Source: CAVVFX01 sp963777595 (GTDB lineage: Bacteria > Acidobacteriota > Terriglobia > Bryobacterales > Bryobacteraceae). From it: 64,000 nt of DNA. Under the pieces are notes generated by a model. It was not told the origin of the DNA. It searched no databases and saw nothing but the letters and a program-made list of their open reading frames with translations. Positions 1-8,160 of the stretch are shown piece by piece; position 1 is the first letter of the stretch, and every line of letters starts with the position of its first letter. Location of the stretch: contig CAVZRE010000065.1 of assembly GCA_963777595.1 (NCBI GenBank), positions 77,848 to 141,847 on the forward strand. Reading direction: 5' to 3'. Both the position numbers and the translations under genes were made by a program.

Positions 1-1
1 T

Positions 2-604
2 CCCTTGCTGCTGCTCGCTGTCCTGCTCCTGGCCGAATCGCAACCTGGAATGCCGGGCCGGGAGATTGAAGTACGAACGTCCAACTCGCTGATTGAAATC
101 ACGGGCGCGGATGTCAACCAGGTGCAGGTCGACGATTCCGTAGCGACGGTCAGTGATACCGACGGCCATGTAGTGGTCCGGAGCGACGGCGGCCCGCTCC
201 GGTTGCAGGTGCCGCGGCGGAGTTCGCTTGATGTTTCCACCTCGAATGGGTCGATCCACATAACGGACGTGACGGGCTCTCTGCGCCTGACCACCTCGAA
301 CGGATCGATAGTCGTGCGGAATTGCGGTGCGTCGGAGCTTCACGCGCACTCGAGCAACGGCGCCATCGAGATCGGCGTACCCCGCGGCTTGAACGCCAAC
401 CTTTACGCACGCACCAGCAACGGGCGAATCTATGCCGATGTGGACGTCGCCACCCATCACCTGGCCGCCAACTTCCTCGAGGGAAGGATCGGAACCGGCG
501 GGCCGCCGATCGATCTGCAGACCTCCAACGGCTCGATCTCTTTGCTGTATGGCGCCCGGCAAGAGACCGTGAGCAGTACCTTCAAGCCAGACCCTGTCAA
601 GTAG
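2..604 (+). CDS. Exported repeat protein, DUF4097-like (5' end cut by window)
   Basis: The frame is open to the first bases of the window, so the true start is probably just upstream; TTG at 5 is the first possible start visible. A leucine-rich stretch at the N-terminus looks like the end of a signal peptide. The body is built from a recurring TSNGSI/TSNGRI motif spaced about 20 residues apart, which is the pattern of DUF4097-type beta-helix or adhesin-like domains. No catalytic residues are recognisable. It probably sits on the cell surface or in the periplasm. It is followed after 67 bases by the NHL-repeat gene on the same strand. The family assignment rests on the repeat pattern only. Confidence 0.6.
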   Translation, partial: PLLLLAVLLLAESQPGMPGREIEVRTSNSLIEITGADVNQVQVDDSVATVSDTDGHVVVRSDGGPLRLQVPRRSSLDVSTSNGSIHITDVTGSLRLTTSNGSIVVRNCGASELHAHSSNGAIEIGVPRGLNANLYARTSNGRIYADVDVATHHLAANFLEGRIGTGGPPIDLQTSNGSISLLYGARQETVSSTFKPDPVK

Positions 605-671
605 ACGTGTCAGGTACACGTGTGAGGTATAGGGTTGACGCCGCGCCCCTCGGCGGCATATCGTAGTCCCC

Positions 672-1655
672 ATGCTCTGGCGCAATCTGCTCTTTTTCTC
701 TCTTGCCCTGATAACCGTAGCCGCACGCTCTCAAACTTCGCCTCAGGGACACGGCACGGAACGTCCTTCCGCTGAACAGGTAGCGAAGCTGAAGACAGCC
801 GCGCCGCTTCCCTATAAAGTCTTACCCGGTTGGGCGCAGTTGCCGAAAGGCTACAACTTAGGCGAATGCTCGGGAGTTGATGTCGATAAACGAGGCAACG
901 TCTGGGTTTTCAACCGGGGGCATTGGCCCATCATCGAATTCGACCGTTCCGGCAAGATGCTGCAAGCCTGGAGCGAAGAAACTTTCCACGTGAAGTCGGC
1001 GCACGGAGTTCGAGTGGGGCCGGATGGAAACCTCTGGCTGGTCGATGTCGAAGGCCATGTGGTGTTCAAAACGACTACCGACGGACACATCCTCATGGTG
1101 ATCGGCAACCGTCAAGGAGTGCCCGGAAACGACAATTCGATCGACGGTTTCAATCGTCCGACCAACGTCGGCTTCCTCCCCAATGGCAACATTCTGATCT
1201 CGGACGGCTACGTCAATTCCCGCGTAGTTGAACTAACCGGCGACGGCGAATACGTCCGCCACTGGGGCCGCAAAGGCACTGGTGACGGCGAATTCAACCT
1301 GGTGCACGACGTCGCAGTGGACACCCGCCGGCGGATTTACGTCGCTGACCGTAATAACGAGCGCATCCAGGTCTTCGACGAAAACGGCAAGTTTCTGGAC
1401 AAATGGACCGGCATCGGCTCCCCCTGGGGTATCTATTTCGTCCCCAAAGAGAGCGCGATCTACATGTGCGACGGAAAATACGACCGCATCCTGAAGCTGA
1501 ATCTCGAGGGTCAAGTATTAGGAGTTCTCAGTTCCTGGGGTAAAGCCCCGGGCAAACTCGACTATGTCCACAGCATAGCGGTGGACCCGGCTGATTCCAG
1601 CATTTATACTGTCGAGATCAAGAATTGGCGCGTACAGAAGTGGTTGAAACAGTAA
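672..1655 (+). CDS. Secreted NHL-repeat beta-propeller protein
   Basis: 327 residues with an N-terminal signal peptide (about residues 1-20). The rest is a series of NHL-type blades; recognisable signatures include GVDVDKRGNVWVFNRG, GVRVGPDGNLWLVDVEGH, NVGFLPNGNILISDGY, DVAVDTRRRIYVADRNNERI and a closing SIAVDPADSSIYTVE. This is the layout of six-bladed propellers related to the lyase domain of peptidylglycine alpha-amidating enzymes, but the catalytic metal site cannot be confirmed by eye, so a binding or scaffold role is equally possible. Acidobacteria carry many such exported NHL proteins. Confidence 0.8.
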   Translation: MLWRNLLFFSLALITVAARSQTSPQGHGTERPSAEQVAKLKTAAPLPYKVLPGWAQLPKGYNLGECSGVDVDKRGNVWVFNRGHWPIIEFDRSGKMLQAWSEETFHVKSAHGVRVGPDGNLWLVDVEGHVVFKTTTDGHILMVIGNRQGVPGNDNSIDGFNRPTNVGFLPNGNILISDGYVNSRVVELTGDGEYVRHWGRKGTGDGEFNLVHDVAVDTRRRIYVADRNNERIQVFDENGKFLDKWTGIGSPWGIYFVPKESAIYMCDGKYDRILKLNLEGQVLGVLSSWGKAPGKLDYVHSIAVDPADSSIYTVEIKNWRVQKWLKQ

Positions 1656-1830
1656 CAACAAGTGCGTCTTCGCTGCGAACCGTGTCGTTCAGGCTGCCTG
1701 AGTTCTGTGGAGTGGACCCTCGTTTTTCGTGGTCCGCCGCCTGCTGAGCAGCCCCGCAGTTTAGACCCGCCCAATAAGCAGAGATTCACGAGTAGTCTGT
1801 ACTTTCCACCTTGGCGAAAGGGACCCTCAG

Positions 1831-2040
1831 ATGGACTTACTGTCGATAATTAAGGGGTTGAGAGAAGAAAGGGAGCTGATTGAGCAGGCCATCCTCAGCA
1901 TCGAACGCTTAGCTTCGCAGCGCGGTCAACGCCGGGGCCGCCCGCCTGCGTGGATGAATCTCCTGGAGGACGTGCCCAAAAAACGTGGTCGTCCACCGAA
2001 GAAAATACGTGTCCGCAATCTCGCTCCTGATGAAGGATAA
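1831..2040 (+). CDS. Small AT-hook-like basic protein
   Basis: 69 residues. The N-terminal half is a predicted amphipathic helix (LLSIIKGLREERELIEQAI); the C-terminal half carries two AT-hook-like cores, RRGRPP (about residues 34-39) and KRGRPPKK (about 51-58). AT-hooks bind the minor groove of AT-rich DNA. Small proteins with this helix plus RGRPP layout recur in Solibacter-like genomes, from memory. The stop codon lies only four bases before the next ATG, so the gene is almost certainly co-translated with the winged-helix gene downstream. A nucleoid-type role is inference. Confidence 0.7.
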   Translation: MDLLSIIKGLREERELIEQAILSIERLASQRGQRRGRPPAWMNLLEDVPKKRGRPPKKIRVRNLAPDEG

Positions 2041-2044
2041 AAGC

Positions 2045-3229
2045 ATGGACGCTCAGTCTAAACTTCGAGCCTGGTGGTTCCTCCGGCAGGGACTGGACGG
2101 GCGTTACGCCGGCAAAGATGTGGCCGCCGTTTTGCACGAAACTGGCTGGGCGCGGTCGGTCGGTGGCTCCGGACCGTATCTTGGCATCTTCGCGCGATGC
2201 GGCGCGTCTCGCGAAGCGGTGGACGCGGCCGTCGCCAAATGCGAAATTCACGAGTTGCCCGCGGTTCGGGGCTGCACCTATATCGTTCCCGCCGTGGACT
2301 TCGCTCTGGCCCTACGGTCCGGCAAGGGCTTCAGCTACGAATCCGACATGCAGGTTGCGCGCAAACTTGGCGTCACCGACCAGGAAATCGACCATCTGTG
2401 CACTGAGGTTCTGGCGGCATTAAAGTCCGGGCCTGTCGAGCCCGATGCGCTGAAGTCTGCCTTGGGCGCCGCAGTTCGCAGCCTGGGCGAGGCCGGCAAG
2501 AAAAAGGGCGTCACTACCACTCTGCCACTGGCGTTAAGCCGGCTGCAGGAAGAAGGAGAGATCCGCCGCATTCCGACCAATGGCCGCCTCGACCAGCAAC
2601 GCTATCGTTATGCGCTGTGGAGACCGAATCCCCTCAAAACCTCCAACCCATCCGCCGATGAAACGTACACGGCCCTGGCGCGGCGATATTTCACTTGGAC
2701 GGGCCCAGCCACACCGGCTGAATTTCAGTCGTTCTCAGCGCTCAGCGGGAAGGCCGTTAAGTCAGCGATTGAGCCCCTGAAACTATTCGACGTCGGAGAA
2801 GGGCGCCTGTTGCTGCCGGAATTTCGCGACGCATGGGATGCATTTAGACCGCCGAAAGAGCCTAACATCAGCATGGTCAGCAGTCTTGACGGAATGGCTC
2901 TGTTGCGGCGCGATCTGTGCGGGATCGTAGATGCCGCGGATCTGGAGAAGTTGGCGAACCCCGACTGGGCCGGCCGCGGGCTCAAAGATCTCCCCAGTCA
3001 TGCCATCCTCGATCGCGGCCGGTTGATCGGTCTCTGGGAGTTCGATACCGGCACGGCCTCCATCGCGTGGATGACGTTCACCAGACCCACACCCGCGGTG
3101 CGCGAGTGCGTGGCGCGAACCGAGGCCTATGTGAGAGATCAACTGGGGGATGCCCGATCTGTCAGTTTGGATAGCCCGAAGAGCCGGGTGCCGCGTATAG
3201 CGGCCATTCGGAAATCGGCCGGAGGATAG
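2045..3229 (+). CDS. Winged-helix DNA-binding domain protein (HTH_42/YcaQ-like)
   Basis: 394 residues from ATG 2045; an upstream in-frame start at 1985 would overlap the AT-hook gene and is not needed. The sequence has the character of the HTH_42 family: an N-terminal helical part with ARSVGGSGPYLGIFAR and VRGCTYIVPAVDFALALR, a central winged-helix segment (around LPLALSRLQEEGEIRRIPTN) and a C-terminal half ending in the usual basic tail. Relatives include YcaQ/AlkX-type glycosylases that unhook interstrand DNA crosslinks, but many members are uncharacterised. Its last 68 bases overlap the convergent gene on the other strand. Confidence 0.75.
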   Translation: MDAQSKLRAWWFLRQGLDGRYAGKDVAAVLHETGWARSVGGSGPYLGIFARCGASREAVDAAVAKCEIHELPAVRGCTYIVPAVDFALALRSGKGFSYESDMQVARKLGVTDQEIDHLCTEVLAALKSGPVEPDALKSALGAAVRSLGEAGKKKGVTTTLPLALSRLQEEGEIRRIPTNGRLDQQRYRYALWRPNPLKTSNPSADETYTALARRYFTWTGPATPAEFQSFSALSGKAVKSAIEPLKLFDVGEGRLLLPEFRDAWDAFRPPKEPNISMVSSLDGMALLRRDLCGIVDAADLEKLANPDWAGRGLKDLPSHAILDRGRLIGLWEFDTGTASIAWMTFTRPTPAVRECVARTEAYVRDQLGDARSVSLDSPKSRVPRIAAIRKSAGG

Positions 3230-3563
3230 GTCCCGCGGTGCAGGCCTCAATCCTTCGCCGTACCGTCCAACTGCCATGCGCTCGGGCGAGGAGGAAGACG
3301 TACCTGCGTCGTCCGCCGGGTATTGTGCCGGTTCGGACGCCATCGGCATCGGCGGTAGCCACATTGGCAGTCACCGGTAGAATTCGCCGGACTTCGTAGA
3401 CCACGGGTCCACGCTCGCTCCAGACGTCGCCCTTTCCCCGCTGATTTTCCCTCTTCGCTTGCTCCTCGATAGCGGCGCGAATATCGCTTTCGTCCTGGGC
3501 TGAAAGTTTGATTTGCGCCGCACCGCAGGCGGGCAGCAAAAGTAACAATGCAAGCATCCTCAT
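3162..3563 (-). CDS. Small secreted protein, possibly SnoaL/NTF2-like
   Basis: 133 residues with a clear signal peptide (MRMLALLLLLPACGAAQ). The mature part begins with a helix (SAQDESDIRAAIEEQAKREN) and contains a VWSERGPVVYEVRR segment and YVFLLARAHGSWTVRRRIEA, which resembles the cone-shaped SnoaL/NTF2-like fold found in many small exported acidobacterial proteins. There is no enzyme signature. It is convergent with the winged-helix gene and overlaps its 3' end by 68 bases; the clean signal peptide argues that it is real and not a shadow. Confidence 0.6.
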   Translation of the reverse strand: MRMLALLLLLPACGAAQIKLSAQDESDIRAAIEEQAKRENQRGKGDVWSERGPVVYEVRRILPVTANVATADADGVRTGTIPGGRRRYVFLLARAHGSWTVRRRIEACTAGPILRPISEWPLYAAPGSSGYPN

Positions 3564-3671
3564 GGCAAGGTAATGCCGTCGCCCCCGGCTTCCTTGCGCA
3601 CTTCTTAAGCAACCGCTTTAGCCTCGTCCCGGTCCGGCGATTGGTGCGTGCCAGTACGATACGCTCATAGA

Positions 3672-4940
3672 GTGAAGCTGACGTTCTTTCTGCTCGCACT
3701 CTCGGTTTGCGGCCTTGTCAAGGCGGCCGACCGCAAGGACGCGCGCGTCGATGCCCGCACACTTGACGGCAAGGTGCTGTTCGGATATCAGGGCTGGTTC
3801 GACTGCCCTGCGAACGATTCTAAAGGCGGATGGTCCCATTGGTCGCGGGGAGTGCCCACTCCCGCGACCCTCTCCATCGACATGTACCCGGATCTGAGCG
3901 AGTTTGACCCCGCCGACCTCTGCGCCGTCCCCGGCATGTCTATCGGGGAAAAGCCGGCCTATCTCTTCAGCGCGCACAACGCCAACGTCGTGTTGCGGCA
4001 CTTCCAATGGATGAAGCAATATGGGCTCGACGGCGTGCTCGTCCAGCGCTTCATCGGCGAGACGGCCCGCAAACGTGTCGAAGGAGATGTGGTGCTGCGC
4101 AACATCATGGCCGCGGCGGCCTCCACCGGACGCACCTTCGCGATCGAATACGATATCAGCGGCGGGAAAGAAGAAACTGTTGCGCAGTTGCTGCAAGACG
4201 ATTGGAAATATCTTGTAGACACGGTGAAGGTCACCAGTCATCCGAACTATCTTCATCATCACAAAAAGCCGGTGCTGTCGGTCTGGGGTATGGGGCTCGG
4301 TGACGGTAAGCATCCGCCCGCCAATCCGGAAGATGCGCGAAAGCTGGTCGAATGGTTCGAGTCCGGAGCGCCCCAAGCGTACCGCGTAACCTATATCGGC
4401 GGGACACCCTCCTACTGGCGAACTTTAGAAAAAGATGCCGCGAAGGATCCCGGTTGGAAGGCAGCCTACCGCGCTATGGACGCCGTGCAGCCCTGGACCA
4501 TCGGCCGCTACAAAACGATGGCACAGGCAGACGACTGGAAGAAGAATATTCTTGAGCCCGACCTGAAAGAATTGAAGAAGAACGGGCAGATCTACATGCC
4601 GGTCATCTATCCCGGCTTCTCCTGGCACAATCTCAATCGCGATGCAGCCGAGAACGCGGTTCCCCGCAATCGCGGCGAATTCCTGTGGCGGCAGGCTTAT
4701 AATGCCCGGACGGCGGGAGCGCAGATGCTTAAAATCGCCATGTTCGACGAGGTCAATGAATCCACGGCCATGTTCAAAGTGGCCTCGAAACGCACACAAG
4801 CGCCTGACCAGGGTTTCTGGTTGACGTTCGACGCCGACGGTGCAGACCTTCCGAGCGACTGGTATCTGCGGCTGGCGGGAGAGATTACGCGAGCCTTCCA
4901 CGGGCAGCGTGAATTGACGCCGGAAATGCCGAAGCCCTGA
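3672..4940 (+). CDS. Secreted glycoside hydrolase, family 71/99-like
   Basis: Start taken at GTG 3672, which gives a compact signal peptide (VKLTFFLLALSVCGLVKA); an in-frame GTG at 3648 only adds eight unlikely residues. The mature protein opens with LDGKVLFGYQGWFDCPAND, the signature seen in bacterial GH71/GH99-like proteins often labelled xylosidase/arabinosidase. Later segments (QYGLDGVLVQRF, FAIEYDISGG, HKKPVLSVWGMGLGDG, MPVIYPGFSWHNL, MLKIAMFDEVNESTAMF) fit a TIM barrel with acidic residues near strand ends. The substrate cannot be read from the sequence; mannan- or arabinoxylan-type glycans are known for relatives. Followed by a Tat-exported oxidoreductase on the same strand. Confidence 0.75.
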   Translation: MKLTFFLLALSVCGLVKAADRKDARVDARTLDGKVLFGYQGWFDCPANDSKGGWSHWSRGVPTPATLSIDMYPDLSEFDPADLCAVPGMSIGEKPAYLFSAHNANVVLRHFQWMKQYGLDGVLVQRFIGETARKRVEGDVVLRNIMAAAASTGRTFAIEYDISGGKEETVAQLLQDDWKYLVDTVKVTSHPNYLHHHKKPVLSVWGMGLGDGKHPPANPEDARKLVEWFESGAPQAYRVTYIGGTPSYWRTLEKDAAKDPGWKAAYRAMDAVQPWTIGRYKTMAQADDWKKNILEPDLKELKKNGQIYMPVIYPGFSWHNLNRDAAENAVPRNRGEFLWRQAYNARTAGAQMLKIAMFDEVNESTAMFKVASKRTQAPDQGFWLTFDADGADLPSDWYLRLAGEITRAFHGQRELTPEMPKP

Positions 4941-5032
4941 CGCATCTCGGTTCCGGCTTTCGCCGCCAGGCCCAAAAGCCCTTTTCATATTGAGTTATCC
5001 TGAATCGAACCGACTCCTGAGGTAAGACCAAG

Positions 5033-6598
5033 ATGTCCAACGATGTTTCAAGACGGCACTTCTTTTTTGGTACGCTGCTGGCCGGAGCAGTGCCAATTGG
5101 CGGATACGGCAGTGTGCCGTCCCTGCGCGCGCTCGGCTACAAGCCGTTTTACGATAAGTTGAATGTGGCGTCGATCGGCTGTGGCGGGCAGGGCGGCGTT
5201 GACTTGAACGATGCCGCGCGCACCGAGAATATCGTCGCTTTATGCGATGTCGACGCCAACCGCGCATCATCCAATCTGAAGAAATTCGCCAAGGTCCCGA
5301 AGTACACCGACTTTCGCGTCATGCTCGATAAGCAGAAAGACATCGATGCATGCACCATAGGAATTCCCGATTTCATGCACGCCACGGTGGCGCTGCATTG
5401 CATGGAGCGTGGCAAGCACGTCTACTGCGAGAAGCCGCTCACGCGAACTCCCTGGGAAGCGCGTCTGCTTAAGGATGCGGCGGTGAAGTATAAGGTGGCC
5501 ACGCAGATGGGCAATCAGGGCTTCTCCCATGAGTGCAATCGCGTGGCCGCGGAGATGGTATGGTCCGGCGCGATCGGCGATGTGACGGAAGCGCACATCT
5601 CCGTCACGCCCGGTACTCATCCTACCGGCTTGCAGCAACTGCCTCCCGAAGAGCCCGTCCCCGAGACGCTCGATTGGATGGCGTGGCTCGGTGCAGCCAC
5701 TACACGTCCCTACAGCTCCTATTACGTGCCCTATAACTGGCGTGGCTTTCTCGATTTCGGCACCGGCCAGATCGGCAATTGGGCCACTCACACCGCGGGT
5801 CCCGTGCACACCGCCCTCATGCTGGGCGCGCCGACAAGTGTGGAATGCATCAAAGTCGTCAATCTGAGCCACATCACCTATCCCGATCGGGCGGTCGTTC
5901 TGCTGGAATTTCCGGCGCGCGGCGAAATGCCTCCGGTCAAAGTCTACTATCACGACAGCTGCAAGCCGGGCGACCCCGAAGCTTATCACGTCCCTGGAAT
6001 GGAGAACGAGACCATTCTCCCGCCGACGAATAATCTGACGGACAAAGGTCGTCCGCCGATCGGGATGAGGGGCGGAGCCGGCATGGGGCGTCCGCCGGGG
6101 ATTGCGAATGGATCGGCATCCGGCGGCGCAGGTAGAAAACGGAACGCGGAAGCTTCGGCTGGTCCCCGTCCCGGCGCGGGTGGTCCCGGAGTTCGCGTCT
6201 TCGGGGAGCGCGGAGGACCGCCCGAACCCGGCATTCTGACGGGGAACGGATCAGTCTTCATCGGCACCAAGGGGATCATGGCGACGTCGTCGCGCGGCGA
6301 AGGCGTCTGGCTGTTGCCGGCATCCAGGTGGAAAGACTACGTGCTGCCTCCCGAACTGCTGACCCGCTCGCCGGGACACATGCTGGATTGGGTTCGCGCC
6401 TGCAAAGGCGGCGACCCGTCGTGTTCCGACTTCAGCATTAGCGCGCCTTACGCCGAATGGCTGGCATTAGCCGCGATCGCGCTGCACGTCCCCGGCAAGC
6501 TCGAATGGGATGCCAAGAATCTACGCTTCCCGAATAACGCCGAAGCCAATAAATTCGTCAAACCGGTCTTCCGCAAGGGATGGGAGCTGAAGCTGTAG
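5033..6598 (+). CDS. Tat-exported Gfo/Idh/MocA family oxidoreductase
   Basis: 521 residues. The N-terminus SRRHFFFGTLLAGAVP is a twin-arginine signal, so the protein is probably exported folded with its cofactor. A Rossmann motif follows (VASIGCGGQGG), with the family motif YCEKPLTRTP about 90 residues later. The C-terminal domain carries WRGFLDFGTGQIGNWATHT. An unusual glycine/proline/arginine-rich insertion (about residues 340-405) breaks the C-terminal domain; it probably forms a disordered loop. Exported members of this family oxidise sugars or glycosides, some at C3, which would fit the two DUF1080 proteins elsewhere in the window. The exact substrate is unknown. Confidence 0.85.
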   Translation: MSNDVSRRHFFFGTLLAGAVPIGGYGSVPSLRALGYKPFYDKLNVASIGCGGQGGVDLNDAARTENIVALCDVDANRASSNLKKFAKVPKYTDFRVMLDKQKDIDACTIGIPDFMHATVALHCMERGKHVYCEKPLTRTPWEARLLKDAAVKYKVATQMGNQGFSHECNRVAAEMVWSGAIGDVTEAHISVTPGTHPTGLQQLPPEEPVPETLDWMAWLGAATTRPYSSYYVPYNWRGFLDFGTGQIGNWATHTAGPVHTALMLGAPTSVECIKVVNLSHITYPDRAVVLLEFPARGEMPPVKVYYHDSCKPGDPEAYHVPGMENETILPPTNNLTDKGRPPIGMRGGAGMGRPPGIANGSASGGAGRKRNAEASAGPRPGAGGPGVRVFGERGGPPEPGILTGNGSVFIGTKGIMATSSRGEGVWLLPASRWKDYVLPPELLTRSPGHMLDWVRACKGGDPSCSDFSISAPYAEWLALAAIALHVPGKLEWDAKNLRFPNNAEANKFVKPVFRKGWELKL

Positions 6599-6603
6599 GA
6601 GTT

Positions 6604-6691
6604 GTCAGTCATCAGTTGTTCGGCACACTCCACCGACCTGAGGCTGTGCGGCTGAGATCCGAAGACAGAAAACTGACGGCTGACGACTGAT
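6604..6691. repeat. Imperfect inverted repeat in a 106-base gap
   Basis: Arms at 6604-6619 and 6676-6691 can pair at 15 of 16 positions if G-U pairs are allowed, with a 56-base spacer. The right arm also has an internal CTGACGGCTGACGACTGA tandem. Several mismatches between the arms are compensatory (G-U), as expected of a transcribed hairpin or a palindromic extragenic element. It lies between two genes on the same strand, only 13 bases before the next ATG. Whether it is repeated elsewhere in the genome cannot be judged here. Confidence 0.4.
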
Positions 6692-6704
6692 AAAATACAA
6701 GCAT

Positions 6705-7625
6705 ATGGACGAAATAGCGTTGCCTAGCAGCGCGCTTTCCGACTTTGATCGAGCGAGTTGGAAGACGGCGCTGAATTGGGTGGCAGCAGTGTTGACGGCC
6801 GCATTGTTCCTGGCTTCGGGAATCTGGAAAATCACTGATATGCCTCGCTGGGCCGTGATGCTCCATCAGTTTAAGGTCCCCGAAAATCTCACCATGCCCT
6901 TGGCGTTTTGCCTGGGCGTTTCGGAAACTTTGGCCGGAGTCTTGATCCTGGTCCCGCGCTTTCGCCGCTGGGGAGCGTGGCTGGCATCGCTCCTGCTCGT
7001 GGTCTTCATGGTCTACATCGGAATCTTCTATACCGATTTGAGCGGCAAGGATTGTAGCTGTTTTCCCTTCGTGAAACGCGCCGTGACTCCCATGTTCTTT
7101 GTCGAAGACGGCGGCATGCTGCTCCTCGCGGCCATAGCGGGATGGTGGGCACGAAGACCGGAAAGTTTGCGCACGGCCGGTTTGATCCTTGGAGCCGTGA
7201 CGGTCTTTGCTGCCGTCTCCCTTGGCGTCGACCTCGGTCCGCACAAGGGCGTCCTGGCGCCGGCGTCGATTACCGTGGAGGGCAAGCCCTTCTCGCTAAT
7301 GGAAGGCAAGATCTACATCTTCTTCTTCGACCCGGAGTGCCTGCACTGCCTGGAGGCTGCCCGCAAAATGGCGAAAATGAATTGGGGCGATACTAAGATC
7401 GTCGTAGTTCCAGCGCGCGTTCCTCAGTTCGCCCACGAATTCCTGCACGATGCCAAACTATCGGCCGGCGTGTCCAATGATCTCGAACTGCTGAAGAAGG
7501 CTTTTCCCTATGTCTCAACGCCCGCTGCCGTCGCCATCGAAGATGGCCGCGAAAAAGCCAAGATCTCGCAGTTCGGTGACATCGAGCCGGAAGCGACGCT
7601 GAAGAAGATCCAATTCATTTACTGA
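6705..7625 (+). CDS. MauE/DoxX membrane domain fused to thioredoxin-like domain
   Basis: 306 residues. The first 175 carry about five hydrophobic segments in the order of MauE/DoxX redox proteins, with the loop motif GKDCSCFPF (C117, C119) facing the other side of the membrane. The C-terminal 120 residues look like a thioredoxin fold with FFDPECLHCLEAARK (C212 and C215 in a CxxC) and a late STPAAVAIEDG segment in the cis-proline position. This suggests a membrane electron relay that passes reducing or oxidising equivalents to an extracytoplasmic CxxC domain within one polypeptide. It starts a tight three-gene unit, with the next ATG seven bases after its stop. Confidence 0.75.
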   Translation: MDEIALPSSALSDFDRASWKTALNWVAAVLTAALFLASGIWKITDMPRWAVMLHQFKVPENLTMPLAFCLGVSETLAGVLILVPRFRRWGAWLASLLLVVFMVYIGIFYTDLSGKDCSCFPFVKRAVTPMFFVEDGGMLLLAAIAGWWARRPESLRTAGLILGAVTVFAAVSLGVDLGPHKGVLAPASITVEGKPFSLMEGKIYIFFFDPECLHCLEAARKMAKMNWGDTKIVVVPARVPQFAHEFLHDAKLSAGVSNDLELLKKAFPYVSTPAAVAIEDGREKAKISQFGDIEPEATLKKIQFIY

Positions 7626-7632
7626 CGCCAGA

Positions 7633-8154
7633 ATGAAATTAGCACTTTTACTCCTGCTGGCTGCCACGGGACCGGCCGTCCTAACCAATGAGGTCTACCA
7701 GATTCCGGCAGGTGAATGGCGTTGGGTGCGATTTGAGATCGGCCACCGTCCCGCCACCGTGGAATGCGGCTTCGAGGCGTTAGGCAGCGGGGAGGTGCGC
7801 GCGGAACTGGTAAGCCGCCCGGACCTGGAACTCGTCCGTGAGCGCAAAATTCACGACGCGTTGGCATCCACGGATACGGCTCGCAAATCTTCGTTCAGCC
7901 GTTTTATCGGGGAGACGGGTGATTATGCTGTGGTCATTGAGAATCCGGGAGACACGCCGGTCGCAGTACGTCTGACGGTGGCTCTTTCGTTCGCTCAACC
8001 GGGGCAGCCGGTCTCGCGCTATCTTTCGCCCGAGCGGAGGCTCACGGTAATCCTTGTTAGCTTCGCCATATTTTTCGCGATTGTGACGTTTTCCGCGCGA
8101 GCCATGCTGCGCGCGATGCGAAAGACAGAGCCCAACCAGTTCGGCCATAATTGA
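7633..8154 (+). CDS. Small single-pass membrane protein, GOLD-like ectodomain
   Basis: 173 residues: signal peptide (MKLALLLLLAATGPAVL), a beta-rich region of about 115 residues and one C-terminal membrane helix (about 137-158) followed by a short basic tail. The ectodomain pattern, VYQIPAGEWRWVRFEI early and FIGETGDYAVVIENPGDTPVAV before the helix, resembles GOLD or pre-peptidase beta-sandwich domains and has the type I topology of p24 proteins. No database match can be made here. Only six bases separate it from the WD40-caspase gene, so the two are very likely translated together and may act together. Confidence 0.65.
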   Translation: MKLALLLLLAATGPAVLTNEVYQIPAGEWRWVRFEIGHRPATVECGFEALGSGEVRAELVSRPDLELVRERKIHDALASTDTARKSSFSRFIGETGDYAVVIENPGDTPVAVRLTVALSFAQPGQPVSRYLSPERRLTVILVSFAIFFAIVTFSARAMLRAMRKTEPNQFGHN

Positions 8155-8160
8155 GAAATA

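Noticed and set aside
2783..3364. Minus-strand frame of 193 codons spanning the winged-helix gene end
   Set aside because: Conflicts with both the winged-helix gene and the secreted protein at 3162, each better supported.
3618..4376. Minus-strand open frame opposite the GH71/99-like gene
   Set aside because: Overlaps the entire N-terminal half of a gene with a clear signal peptide and family motif; no features of its own.
5267..5989. Minus-strand open frame opposite the 5033 oxidoreductase
   Set aside because: Histidine/arginine-rich shadow of a well-supported Gfo/Idh gene.
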